The notes under the pieces are model-generated. The model had not been told where the DNA came from and did not search any database. It was given only the letters and a program-made list of their open reading frames with translations. The position numbers and the translations under genes were made by a program. A stretch of DNA of 64,000 nt from Anthopleura xanthogrammica. Lineage: Eukaryota; Cnidaria; Anthozoa; Actiniaria; Actiniidae. Location of the stretch: assembly GCA_964019055.1 (NCBI GenBank), contig OZ025224.1, positions 5,413,376 to 5,477,375 on the forward strand, in the 5' to 3' direction. Shown piece after piece: positions 25,001 to 35,900 of the stretch (positions are counted from its first letter, which is position 1; each line of letters begins with the position of its first letter).

Positions 25001-28000
25001 AATTTAACTGACGTCACACAAGACCTGTGCCACATCACGTGCTACATGCACAAGTCATGCATGTCGTATAACTATCGTACGAGGTCTGCCACGTGTGAGA
25101 TAAACGATGCAGATAAGTACAGCCACCCCGAGGACCTCGTAAGGAAAGCGGGCTCAGTGTACGTTGGTACAGATGTAAGTATTTCATCTACTGTTTTAGT
25201 TGAGAAAATATTTGAGAGATGGTTCCTGTTAAAAGGTTTCCCCTTGAAATAAAATGAATAATATTAAAGCTTTACCATGCAGCTGTCTTTGATAATCTTC
25301 TTTATCAAGTATCTATCTCAGTGGCATTGAGTAAAACAAAACACTTTTCCAATGCGCACGATTCTCCATTTGACATCCCTTTTGACACAAGTATTTACTA
25401 ACCTTTCTCAGTTGTCTTTGATAATCTTTGTGCTTTTGGTCCTCAGAATGCCTGCATGAGTAACCCGTGTCCTCGAAATGCCACCTGTCAAAACAACTTT
25501 TATACCCAGAGCTACTCATGCCTGTGTCCTCTTGGTTTTAGTGGCCCATACTGCACAGGTAAATTTATATCTCTCTTGCTTTCCTTACTTTATTGCACGC
25601 GACATTGACTTGAACGGGCCTACTGTTCTTAAAATAACTGTTTATTTTTGATAGATCACTCTTATTTTAGTTAAGTTGTGCATATTCAGTTAATCTACGC
25701 ATGCATGTGTATTTTGCCATTATGACATGCTTTGAGAACGCGCATAGGCATTCTAGAGTCTGAATGTCTCGTTTGTGGTAGTATAGCTCACACAGATCAG
25801 AATGTACCCTGAAACAACCTCTGGGCTGATCTAAGTCAGGGCATGGCTAACTCACACATCGAACCCTGAAACAACCTCTGGGCTGATCAAAGCTAGGGCA
25901 CGGCTAAAGGCAAGATTACTAGGAGCAAATATTTTCTCTGCAACTTGTGTCGCAACGGCGTTGCGACACAAGTTGCAAGAGGTTTTACACTTACTTTTTG
26001 CAACGATTGCTGCAACTTGTCTTGCAACATTTTTCAAATTTCACTGTCGGTTACACGCTGCAATACTCCATGCAACTTGTGTCGTGACGCCGTCACAGAT
26101 CGAACCGGAACTTAGCGTGTTAGGTTTTGCAGAAGGAGGATAACTGAAGAACTCGGAGAAAAACCTTCGAATCATGAAGAGACCTAATAAACTCTTCTCA
26201 CGTATGATGTCAAGCCCAGGAATCGAACCTGAGACCCCAGAAGTGAGAGGCGAAAGATCTACGCCAGCCAGGTTGTTTTGGTCAAATCACATATTTATCT
26301 TAGTTGATTCTGCGCGACTCGATCGCGATACCAGGAGGTACTGTTTATTAATATTACACTCTATCTTATTCCAGACATCGACGAGTGTGCATTAGACTCC
26401 TACAATTGTTCCATTAATCACACTTGTATCAATACCGCTGGATCATATGACTGGTTACGAAGCACAAGGAATCACGTGCATAGGTAAATCTTTTTTTATT
26501 ACTATTTAACTAAACATGTTGTTTTTCTAAACATTTACCCCAATAACGCTGGATCATATGACTGCATTTCAATCCCATGGTACGTAGCCCAATGAAAAAT
26601 TTATTATTAGTGGCAGTGGCAGTGGCAGTGGCATCATCATCATCATTTTTTGCTTTTTTTCGGATTAAACGACCCTTGGTTTCCGAGATAAACAAAACTC
26701 ATTTCAAAGACATTTATTGTAGCTGGTCTGATTGTTGTGAAAAGCATTGTTTTCTGTTGGTGTAGATTTTGATGAATGCGAAACTGATGCTCACGACTGT
26801 TCTGCTGACCAAACCTGTGTGAACACTGAGGGCTCTTTTGAATGTAGATGCAATAATGGTTCCAAGATGTTTGAAAACAAAGTACGAAAATTGGTAAGAC
26901 AACTCATTTGTACAGTTTAAATAAGTCAATCAATCAATCAATCATAAATGGATGGATGGATGGATGGATGGATGGATGGATGGATGGATGGATGGATGGA
27001 TGGATGGATGGATGGATAAATGGATGGAAGGATGGATGGATGGATGGAATAATATCTAATACCGTCTTCCTCTTATGTTCAGTTGCAGATTATGTTATCA
27101 CTGTGTACACGGCCGCCTACATGTACATTGGTTCCATTAGTGCCGGTACTGCCAATGTATCCATCCAACTCCATGGATATCAATTCAAGAAAAATATAAA
27201 TTCTTTAAAAGTACAGCTCTTCGGAGTCTTTAAACAAGGAAGGTGAGAGAAATTGCAAGCTGCACACGAACATCGATTCATATTTGTTTGATATGATGTC
27301 ATCAAGACATGTCATCATACTCCGGCTCTTTCAGTATGAGCAGTTTTAGTATGAATGGGAAACATACGGTACTGACTTACAGCACGTATACGACATGCCG
27401 TAACATTGAAATAGCTTCGCATTGTCTTCCAGTAATTTATCCAATCACAACTCGTAGTTACAGCTACGGTAAGATACGGTACAGAAGCTACAGAACAGCT
27501 GCAGTGCTTTGTTACTGCTAATCACCCCGGGGGGGGGGGGGGTGACTCCGGGGGTAAAGTATCGGGTATGCTCGTCGGGAATTTCCAAAAATACCCCTAA
27601 AAGATACCGGAAGTTTTTTCAAAAGGGCGTGGCTTGGTAAATTTTAACCCCTAAGATATACCACAAAAATAATACTATTAAAAGATAAAGGCTTTTGAAA
27701 TGTTTTCCTTTGAGTAATAATCTGAGTTTACGTTGGCATATATATTGCGTTATTATGCGATGGGCTAGCTCCTTTTTCAACACCCTAAAAGATACCAGAA
27801 AGTGCTGATTTGATAAACCTCAAACTTAAGACCCTAAAAGATACCAAATCGCTGATTTTTACTCCTAAGAGATACGACGAGCATACCCGATACTTTACCC
27901 CCGGAGTCCCCCCCCCCCCCCCCTGGGGGCTAATCACCACCGCAAGTACAGAACTAAAAGCAGCATTTTGTATTTTGTATTTTGCATCTTTGCAAAATCA

Positions 28001-28428
28001 AAATCAATCTCTCTACCATCGTGTCACAAATACAAGAATTACATAGATAAACTAAATGTCAGCTATATTATAGTGCTCATTTAAATGTAACTTTTCAATT
28101 GGAATTTCAGTGTTGACTCAATGACGTTTAACGGTAAACTGCCAAATATGGAATCGCTTTCCAAAATAACGATGAGTTATGATACTAACACAGGATCTTA
28201 TCCATCGTGGTACTTGTTAAAGGTAAGAGAAAAATAGATATATGTTAAAGCAACGGACAGACAGACCAGACCAATGTGTAATTGAAACCATTTTCAATTT
28301 TGAAGGTCATTGTTGACAACAAGACCCGACGAATGAAGTACACCATCAAATGTCAATATTGTTTGTCAGGAGGGTCGTCGCCGTGGTCAAAGGACAAATG
28401 GGTTGTAAACAAAGCTGAGCATTACTAG
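21738..28428 (+). CDS. Secreted PAN/apple-EGF-EGF-EGF-PLAT protein, frame broken in two EGF exons
   Basis: Exons: 21738-21807 (signal peptide, [20 protein letters not shown]), 24924-25174 (PAN/apple; C-H-I-T-C and CEIND then [10 protein letters not shown]), 25447-25558 (EGF with six cysteines, NACMSNPC to PYCTG), 26375-26483 (calcium-binding [15 protein letters not shown]), 26766-26893 ([15 protein letters not shown]), then a PLAT/LH2 domain over 27083-27242, 28111-28222 and 28306-28428 ([25 protein letters not shown]; stop TAG). All junction phases agree except those after the two EGF_CA exons. The first lacks the stretch holding the fifth EGF cysteine region and ends in phase 2 instead of 1. 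The second ends in phase 0 and has lost its last cysteine codon, consistent with one missing base. The gene is therefore either decaying or contains sequence errors. Intron 1 carries a 2-kb transposon. A secreted matrix or adhesion role is inferred from the domains. Confidence 0.75.
22020..22076. repeat. (ATT)n microsatellite
   Basis: About 19 ATT units in intron 1 of the PAN/EGF/PLAT gene. Confidence 0.95.
22296..24366. mobile_element. ~2.07-kb element with ~30-bp terminal inverted repeats in intron 1
   Basis: The left end GGAGGGTCCAGGGTTATCCC (ATGATGCAT follows) pairs with the right end ATGCATCATGGGATAACCCT (GGACCCTCC follows). Inside are two direct copies of about 150 bp (22413-22560 and 23661-23812; both contain CCAGTTGCTAGATAC, CGAAAAACGATGTTTCTGC and CCCAGCATGGAA). 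Between them is a copy of the repeat family seen at 57457-58069. No transposase is visible. It looks like a composite non-autonomous element grown by nested insertion. Confidence 0.75.
23098..23660 (+). repeat. Copy of the 57457-58069 transposon family nested in the intron-1 element
   Basis: Begins TTAAGGTGACTGACTACTTT. It shares GCTGATTCC, GAGCTCGTTTTCGAGATAAT, TAGAGTCCCGTGCAAAA, TTTTGCCCTGTTGAAGTTCA and GTATGGTTCCTCAATAAAAT in the same order with 57457-58069. The right inverted repeat of the family is absent here. Confidence 0.8.
25795..25912 (+). repeat. Tandem pair of ~58-bp interspersed repeat units
   Basis: Two units built on CCTGAAACAACCTCTGGGCT GATC followed by GGGCAYGGCTAA. Related inverted units lie at 11500-11655. 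Confidence 0.7.
25936..26110. mobile_element. MITE fragment with a perfect 38-bp palindrome
   Basis: GCAACTTGTGTCGCAACG is followed directly by its reverse complement CGTTGCGACACAAGTTGC (about 25940-25977). Further CTGCAACTTGTCTTGCAAC and CATGCAACTTGTGTCGTGAC words follow. It resembles the GCAACG-rich MITEs at 46719-46992 and 63403-63645. Confidence 0.65.
26140..26272 (-). mobile_element. tRNA-derived SINE (same family as 41781-41961)
   Basis: On the minus strand a tRNA-like segment GGCGTAGATCTTTCGCCTCT CACTTCTGGGG is followed by the B-box-like CAGGTTCGATTCC and a unique tail (GTGAGAAGAGTTTATTAGG). The head matches 41890-41960 (TGGCGTAGCAGTTTGATCGC TCGCCTCTCACC). The 5' end of the head is degenerate. 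Confidence 0.65.
26542..26564 (+). repeat. Partial duplicate of the broken EGF exon
   Basis: 23 bp (AATAACGCTGGATCATATGA CTG) repeat 26431-26453 of the upstream EGF_CA exon with one mismatch, but here lie in the intron. The copy ends at the point where the exon lost sequence. Confidence 0.75.
26947..27048. repeat. (ATGG)n microsatellite
   Basis: About 25 ATGG units with one ATAA and one AAGG interruption, in the intron before the PLAT exons. The open frame reading M-D-G-W repeats is a by-product. Confidence 0.95.
27310..27516 (-). repeat. Diverged inverted copy of the 30762-30956 MITE
   Basis: GTACTGACTTACAGCACGTA, ACATGCCGTAACATTGAAAT and CAATCACAACTCGTAGTTAC match the complement of 30800-30930. 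It was interrupted on its right by the 27527-27928 MITE. Confidence 0.7.
27527..27928. mobile_element. MITE with G/C-run terminal inverted repeats and a 10-bp target-site duplication
   Basis: The left arm reads C-C, a run of 14 G, then TGACTCCGGGGGTAAAGTAT CGGGTATGCTCGTCG. The right arm is its complement ending in a run of C and CTGGGG. The direct repeat GCTAATCACC flanks both sides (27517-27526 and 27929-27938), as expected for an insertion of about 402 bp. The interior has AAAAGATACC repeats. A 9-10-bp duplication is typical of Mutator-like elements, but the superfamily is inference. Confidence 0.88.
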
Positions 28429-28520
28429 GTATTGAACATCAAGGTTCACAACAACGTAATATTATTCGACAGGATCTTGAGTTGTCTAAATTCCCACAGA
28501 AGTTTTCCCACAAATCAAGA

Positions 28521-29478
28521 GCCAGAAAAATCTCTACACCCCAGTACATTAAATAGTGTTAAATGGTCTTGGTAGAAGCCAGAAAAATCCCTACCCCCAG
28601 TACATTAAGTAGTGTTGAATGGTCTTGGTAGAAGCCAGAAAAATCCCTACCCCCCAGTACATTAAGTAGTGTTGAATGGTCTTGGTAGAAGCCAGAAACA
28701 TCCCTACACCCCAGTACATTAAGTAGTGTTGAATGGTCTTGGTAGAAGCCAGAAACATCCCTACCCCCCAGTACATTAAGTAGTGTTGAATGGTCTTGGT
28801 AGAAGCCAGAAACATCCCTACCCCCAGTACATTATGTAGTGTTGAATGGTCTTGGTAGAAGCCAGAAAAATCCCTACACCCCAGTACATTAAGTAGTGTT
28901 GAATGGTCTTGGTAGAAGCCAGAAACATCCCTACCCCCAGTACATTATGTAGTGTTGAATGGTCTTGGTAGAAGCCAGAAAAATCCCTACACCCCAGTAC
29001 ATTAAGTAGTGTTGAATGGTCTTGGTAGAAGCCAGAAACATCCCTACACCCCAGTACATTATGTAGTGTTGAATGGTCTTGGTAGAAGCCAGAAAAATCC
29101 CTACACCCCAGTACATTAAGTAGTGTTGAATGGTCTTGGTAGAAGCCAGAAACATCCCTACCCCCAGTACATTATGTAGTGTTGAATGGTCTTGGTAGAA
29201 GCCAGAAAAATCCCTACACCCCAGTACATTAAGTAGTGTTGAATGGTCTTGGTAGAAGCCAGAAACATCCCTACCCCCAGTACATTAAGTAGTGTTGAAT
29301 GGTCTTGGTAGAAGCCAGAACAATCCCTACCCCCAGTACATTAAGTAGTGTTGAATGGTCTTGGTAGAAGCCAGAACAATCCCTACCCCCAGTACATTAA
29401 GTAGTGTTGAATGGTCTTGGTAGAAGCCAGAAACATCCCTACACCCCAGTACATTAAGTAGTGTTGAATGGTCTTGGT
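28521..29478. repeat. 57-bp minisatellite, ~17 units
   Basis: Unit GAAGCCAGAAAAATCCCTAC ACCCCAGTACATTAAGTAGT GTTGAATGGTCTTGGTA, tandem, with three main variable sites (AAAAAT/AAACAT, ACCCC/CCCCC with 1-2 bp length change, AAG/ATG). It starts about 90 bp after the stop of the PAN/EGF/PLAT gene. Units of 57 bp keep one frame open on the minus strand for several units. This is not a gene. Confidence 0.97.
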
Positions 29479-29699
29479 ACTCTTAGGGGTGACGCCAGAT
29501 GACTGAAATTGAAAATATAGAAAAAGGCCTGATTTACCCCCTCACCCCACCCACGTATCCTAATGCAGTGTCTTGCAGGGAGGGAGTTAAATATATGTTT
29601 TTGTTAGATGAAGGATCGGCTATATATTGATAGATATCAAACTCAAGCATGTTAAGGCTTGGTATTTTACCAGTTTGTTGAAAAAACATTTTCTCTAAT

Positions 29700-30140
29700 A
29701 CTGACTTAAACCTACGAAATAGAGTTTTCTACCTTAAGTGATATTAAGGTTTCTTAAAATTTTCGGCATGGTTTTGTTGACTTCTGGTGGTCACGTGACC
29801 TTAAAGCGATGAAAATAGAAATTTAAAAATAGGGTGGCGGTTTTTATGTGAATCAAAAATCTTTTGATGTGTAGTTGCTAAGTATATTGACCTTAACAAG
29901 AATCTGTCCGAAACAGGTGTCCTTCGTTTTTTGGTTAAAGGAATATTTGACAAAACAGGTCACGTGACCAAGTCAATATATTGAATATTTCTACTTTCTG
30001 CCTTAACAAAGAATGATTTTCAACCATCCCGGACAGATTCTCGTGAAGGTCAATGTACTTAACAACTACACTTCAAAAGATTTTTGGTTCGCATAAAAAC
30101 CGCCAACCATTTTGAAATTCCTATTTTGCTCGCCTTAAAT
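29700..30140. mobile_element. Imperfect foldback element
   Basis: Blocks at 29800-29920 (GGCGGTTTTTATGTGAATCA, AAGTATATTGACCTTAACAA, ATCTGTCC) pair with 30025-30130 (GGACAGATTCTCGTGAAGGT, AATGTACTTAACAACTAC, GCATAAAAACCGCC). Two outward GTCACGTGACC sites lie in the arms. Confidence 0.7.
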
Positions 30141-30169
30141 GGCTTCAAAATGGCGCCGAAAATGAGAGC

Positions 30170-30485
30170 AAAAATATCAAAGAGCGCCGCCCTCGAATAA
30201 GCACTGCATTCATTTACAATAATGAGGTGCTTATTCAAAGCATCATTAGCCTGAATTGTTCAAGAAGATAAACTATGAAACAAATATCGTAAGACTGAGT
30301 CTAAACCAGCCTTATTCACCTGTATTACAATGTATTTCAGTTCGAAGTGGGCATACTTCATTGCGCCCCATCTAGCTCTGCATGTGCCGTTTTAAAGAGC
30401 GCGGCTCTCAAATAAGCGCCGCCCCCGAATAAGCGCCTCAACCGAAACACTAAAAATTTAAAGAGCACTGCGGTTGTTAATCTAG
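30170..30485. repeat. AAGCGCCGC interspersed repeat (related at 50863-50955 and 62945-63085)
   Basis: Contains AGAGCGCCGCCCTCGAATAA GC at its left and AATAAGCGCCTCAACCGAAACACTAAAAATTT-type sequence at its right. The other two loci show the complement GTGTTTCGGTTGCGGCGCTT. No coding content. Confidence 0.7.
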
Positions 30486-30761
30486 TAAATACGGTATCTG
30501 ATGTTAAATAGCTTTAATTAGTCAGTCAGAATTTTTTTAAATTTCTTGTTGGTATGCAGTCTAACTTTCAAAGTTTGGTTTCCAAACCTTTAAATGCTAT
30601 ATACTTTATTATTTCATATCATAGAAGTTGCAGCCAATCAGAATGCAGGAAAGGTGTATTCCACTGTTTCCCCCTGATGTTTTCTATGGTATGGGATAAA
30701 ATATCTATATAAAATGCTTCTTAATGGTACACCAAAAAATATCGCATGGGGGTTTATTTAT

Positions 30762-30956
30762 AGAGCAATTTTCGTATGAGTGGGAAATGATACGCCATAT
30801 TCGTAGCCGTACTGTAGCCGTAACTACGCGTTGTGATTGGGTGAATTACTGGAAGAAAATGAATAGGAAGCCATTTCAATGTTACGGCATGTCGTACCGT
30901 GTGCGTGCTGTAAGTCAGTACTGTATGTTCCCCACTCATACGAAAACCAGCGTTCT
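30762..30956. mobile_element. MITE with TTTTCGTATGAGTGGGAA inverted ends
   Basis: Left AGAGCAATTTTCGTATGAGT GGGAA, right TTCCCCACTCATACGAAAAC. The interior has alternating GTAGCCGTA / TACGGCATG words. An inverted diverged copy lies at 27310-27516, and the ends resemble those of 36201-36677. Confidence 0.8.
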
Positions 30957-31293
30957 GGTGAGTAGTGGAAACTCGTATTATATAACTTGTACTAGTATCT
31001 ACGAGTTTTTCTTTACAATAATCTTTTGCATGCACTGATAAGATAATAACAGCAGAATGCTATACTGTAACCAAGGAAACTTATACAATAAAGATGTCAT
31101 ATATAGTAGTCATGGTGACGTATGTATAGCCCTGTACCATATGGTAGTCATGGAAACGTTAAGATTCTGAATCGCCATTGTTCTATGCCATGTATGGAAA
31201 TGTATGTCAAAAGGTATTATGATAATCATAGTATTACTGTGCGGATACTCCATCCGGGACCACTTTGATAAACTAGTATCGCTAACTAATCAC

Positions 31294-31458
31294 ATGCTCC
31301 TTTCCGTAGTCTTCCCACAATCCATTATGATCCAAGCGCGAGCTCGAGGTCAGGGTAAAATTTGCATATTTTTTATACATTTTTATGCAAATTTTACCCT
31401 GACCTCGAGCTCGCGCTGGGATCATAAGGGATTGTGGGAAGACTACGGAAAGGAGCAT
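31294..31458. mobile_element. Near-perfect foldback MITE, 165 bp
   Basis: ATGCTCCTTTCCGTAGTCTT at the left is fully complementary to the right end. The arms run about 75 bp to a loop of about 15 bp (ATTTTTTATACATTTTTA). The arms include CGCGAGCTCGAGGTCAGGGT. The high identity between arms suggests a young insertion. Confidence 0.9.
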
Positions 31459-32940
31459 TGTAATATTTAGTTCAATGTTTTTAACCAGTCAATCAGATAG
31501 CACATCGATGTAAAAAGAGCTTGAGAACGTGATAATCTGATTGGCTAATGTTGTTATCAATTCAATCTCTATCTAGTTCGCTGTTATCTGATTGGTCAGT
31601 TTCATTCAAGTGGTCCCGGTTAGTGTGTCTGCAGAGTAAACCCTGATATAACCATAGCAACGCAGGTTTAAGGTTAAAGGGGAAACTGTACCCCATAAAA
31701 CCAGGTTAACTGGACCAGGGGTACGGTAAAAAGATGTCATAATGACACCACAGTAGCCACATACTTGATAGCGTTGCATGTCATCAACTGGCAATTTTGA
31801 TTGCATCGTTCAATGCTGGAGCAATTCAGATTGCAATTCCCGCCATCACAGGTTTGGCTGCACTAGTGCATGCGCTGAGTGTCCAGCTGGTTGCATGAGA
31901 GGGAGCACCCTTCGTAACTCCTGCAGGCCTGAAGGCATACTCCTTGTGAGAATATATATTATCGTAGCAGACGAGAGAGGACACAATAAAAGAGGCAACG
32001 AATCAAGAAACCGTTCGAAGAGTACGAGGTTTGGTGGGACAGATAGCAGAGGCTAAATAGTTAGGTCATATAGACTGAAAAACGCATCATCACAAGCAAC
32101 AGAAGATAACTACAATATAATAACATGTAAATCTATTACTCAAATTCACACAACGGCTTTGTCCTAGTTCCCTTGGTTACGCGCATTAGGGACAAAAACC
32201 GAGCTTGGGCTTTCTTTATATTATGCTTGCAAGGGTTTTTGGGTATTATCCAACATGGCGGACGAAGTGACTGGAATTTTCATGTTTTGATATTTCTTTC
32301 ACAATTGAGTTTCATCATCAAAAATAACTCCCCAAGACATATTCCCGCGAAAATTAAGTCTCATTTTACCACACTAGATCTCGGTTACGGAGTTAAATCA
32401 GAGGTAATACTCGTTAAAAGAATCCCTCATGGCTCATGGTATTTCACCATGGTTTTCGTGAGGATATCTCATGGCAGGGCCCGCGGAGCAAGTTTAAATG
32501 TAGAAAGTGGAGCGGGGAGGGGGGTATTTTTTTCCTTTTGCACCCAGGGCTACAGGACTCGAGATTTTTAATCCAATTAAATCGTCATTTATTCGTCAAA
32601 TCGTCAAAAAGTATGTGTGGGGGCTTTCACCCTACCTCTCCGCGGGCCCTACATGGGGTGGGGGAGCTTCCAAAAATGTAAGGGAAAAAAAATCAAAATC
32701 ATCATAGCCCTCCAACTACATAAGTTATGGACCCTCCTTTACCATCACAAACTGAAAATTCCAATTCTACTTCATTTTGAGTTCTTATTTATTTATTTAT
32801 TTATTTATTTTTTAATCAACGAGCCTTCGGTCAAAATTTACAGCGGTTTTTCGTAACCCAGACCCTTCGCTGTTTACGAGAAACGCCTGGTGAAAAATAC
32901 CTTCCACGGCACAAAGAAAACTATTAAATCGAATAACATA
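31459..32940. other. Intergenic DNA before RWDD3
   Basis: No supported exon. Contains a short inverted repeat around GGGCCCGCGGAG (32477-32488 and 32638-32650) and a (TTTA)n run at 32786-32812. Small open frames here lack family features. Confidence 0.5.
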
Positions 32941-35900
32941 ATGGCAAGTACCAATGTCGAACTGATAGAAGAAACCAATGTCGAACTGATAGAAGAAGAG
33001 ATCGAAGCCCTAAGAGCAATATTCTGTGAGGAAGGAGAGTTTTCGGTTCACTCCAATGTTGAAGGAAGTATTTTTTCCGAAAGCGGTAGCTTAAGCATCA
33101 GTCTCGATCTCCAAGTCAAGTGTCTAACCTGTTTATCAGCCCAAAAACGAGACACATGTAAGATAAAAATGACTGTTTCTTTATCTAAGGAATATCCAGG
33201 TGTACTTCCCACTGTGTCTCTTTCTTCTAACCACTTCAACAAGAAACAAATTGCCTTATTCCGGGACAAGCTTCTCTCTTACCTGAAAACCCTTCAACCT
33301 GCTGGTCCCATGATATTGGATCTGGCTATGTGGCTTCAAGAAAATGCTGTTCACACATCAGTTGAAACACATAAAGACAATAAAAGTGCAGACGAAAGCG
33401 GTAGCAATGAAGATATGAAAGAACTAGTTGTTTTAAAGTTAGACCACATGAGAAATCGAACGTGTTATCTTAAAACTCTTACAGCTTGGGCAGATGATTT
33501 AGACATTTCAGTAATGGTGTTTTTTGCACATAAGATAATACTTTTGGTTTCTGAAGGTTCCTCTGAACATATTAAAGAATTCTTAAAAAGGTTGAGATCT
33601 CGTAATATTGATGTTGATTCTTCAGGGAAACCTTGTAAGGAAAAAATGATGAAGAATTTAGCCCAGATTCAACACCATACCAAATTAAGGTTAGTACATA
33701 CAAAAAATTATTACAGTCAAAACGGCTCAAGCGTACCCCCTAGGCTGCATTATTGATTTCATTATTCAAATATTGAGTATATTATTCACTTTGAATTTTT
33801 ATTAATAAATCGAAGACTCCAAACTTCACATTCATTTCACAACTAAAATTCTAAGGGATGGCTTTTCTGGAGAGTTTTTCTACCTTGGCATGGCAATTGT
33901 TGAAGAATCGAATCAAAACTGAAGTAGATAATCTATTTTTAAGTTTGGAGTCAGAGTGAATAATGAACTCAATATTCGAATAATGAATTCATTAATGGAT
34001 TCTAGGGGGGTACGCTTAAGCCATTTTGACAGTAACATTATCTAAACATAAGACACCCAAGCACTCTAAAACTTGATTCTCCTAGATTCTCTCAAAACTA
34101 GTAAAAAGTTCTTATTTTAGACCCCAGATAAGAGATCATACTCTAAGAAACTCATGGTCTCTTATCTGGGGAGCTTAAAATAAGGACCTTTTTAATACTA
34201 TTTTTATGAGAATCAAGTTTAATGGTGAAGAGATATTTGTTTTTGAAGGTTCAATTTGCCAAACCCTGGCTCCTTAAACTCATTCACACATCACATGATG
34301 GATCATTGTACCAGCAATGATCTAAATGGATGTCAAACAAAGTGTTTGACATGACAGCATCACAAAATATAAACTATACATTTAAGGGTCTGTGGCCATT
34401 CCAGTGTTGAGGAAAAAACTGGGTTGAGTTAATTTGGCATTGCAGTGCATTGTGGGACTGATTTAGAGTATGAAACAGATGCCGGCCATCTTGGAAATAT
34501 GCCCCCTAAAACAGTCCCACAATGCATTGCAATGACAACTCAACCCAGTTTCTCCTCAAACTTAATTGGAATGGCTAATATGTGGAATTTCATCGTGGAT
34601 CATTAGATGTTCAAACTAATTAACAATTAGAAGACGAACTCGAGATTTCTATCGGCTGATAGTTGACGAGGGGCTCCGGCCCCGAGTCAACTATCAAAGC
34701 CGATAGAAATCGAGAGTGAGTCTTCTAATTGTTTTAGTAAAAATCTCAACTAAACTATACTATACTAAACTAAACTAAACTTCACAAAAGCGCGAAGGAA
34801 AAGCTGCCATTTTTTCAAAACAAGTCCGGCTTTCTCTACCCACTATCTATTGGCTGATAGATAGTGAGTACGTTAGCCAATCAGAATGCAGGATTTGCAA
34901 TAGTATAGTAGTAGAATTTTACTAATTAAAACTAGATCGGTGTGTTCATATTATGATTCAGATGGCTTGCGACCGGTCTAAACTTGCTAGACCAGAATAA
35001 AATTTTTCTACTTTAGATTGAACTAAAGTGAATGGATTTAATTGACAATGTGAACAAGTAGATCGGTTGCATGTGATCTACCTGAGCAGGACTGGGCCAG
35101 CAGAATTTCTGCCAAAATGCAGAGGGGAGAGGCCTCCTGGTGCTATCTTGTACCTGGATATTGATACAGTTAAACAATATTTAGATCTGTCTTGGCTGGC
35201 CAGTCAATTCAACCTCATCGATTTTGCTCAAATTTGGTTTGGGATCATAAATATGCATAATATTTTGTCAAAAAACTTTTTACAGAAAAATTGGGAGGGG
35301 GAGGGGGGGGGGAGTTTTAGAGGCCATGGATGGGGCTTAACAAATTGATATATTGAGAAATTTTCTGAATTTATATATATGTACCCACACCATTGAAAAT
35401 ATAGCCAATCAGAAAGCAGGAAAGCCGTGGTATATTCGTCGGTATTTCACTCTTTTTTCCCATCATGCACTGTGTATTGAATCTACGCATTTGTATTTTC
35501 TATGATGTGGGATAATATGGTTATACAATGGTTTCTCATGGTATACCGTGGATATCCCATTCGTCACTTGTATTTTCTTTGTATAAACACTCGCCTAGAG
35601 GCTTGTACATATACTAGAAACTGCAAGCTAAGTGACTTGTGGGGTATTCCGAAATATGCCACTCGAAACCATGGTATTACTAGTATTTATTATATGGCAA
35701 GGTAATTTCATGCACTATGATTGGTCAATTTTCAATTTGCGGTCCATAATTTCTGGTAAGGACGTAAAATCAAAATTTTCAAAATTAGCCTTGCCATATG
35801 ATAAATATCTATAAATATAATAAAAGTGTGTGCAAGATATAGAGGATATTACATGGTCGCGCGGAGATACGAATTTTATCTTCGAGTGTTGATATTATCT

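Noticed and set aside
26908..27246. 112-residue open frame with M-D-G-W repeats
   Set aside because: Its first half is the (ATGG)n microsatellite. Only the part from 27083 is a real exon (PLAT), entered by splicing.
28591..29155. Two open frames of repeated MFLASTKTIQHYLMYWG peptide on the minus strand
   Set aside because: They arise because the minisatellite unit is 57 bp, a multiple of three. There is no start context, splice sites or family resemblance.
32173..32707. Overlapping open frames of 66-132 residues in the region before RWDD3
   Set aside because: Different frames overlap, composition is low-complexity in parts, and no domain or splice pattern is visible. Probably chance.
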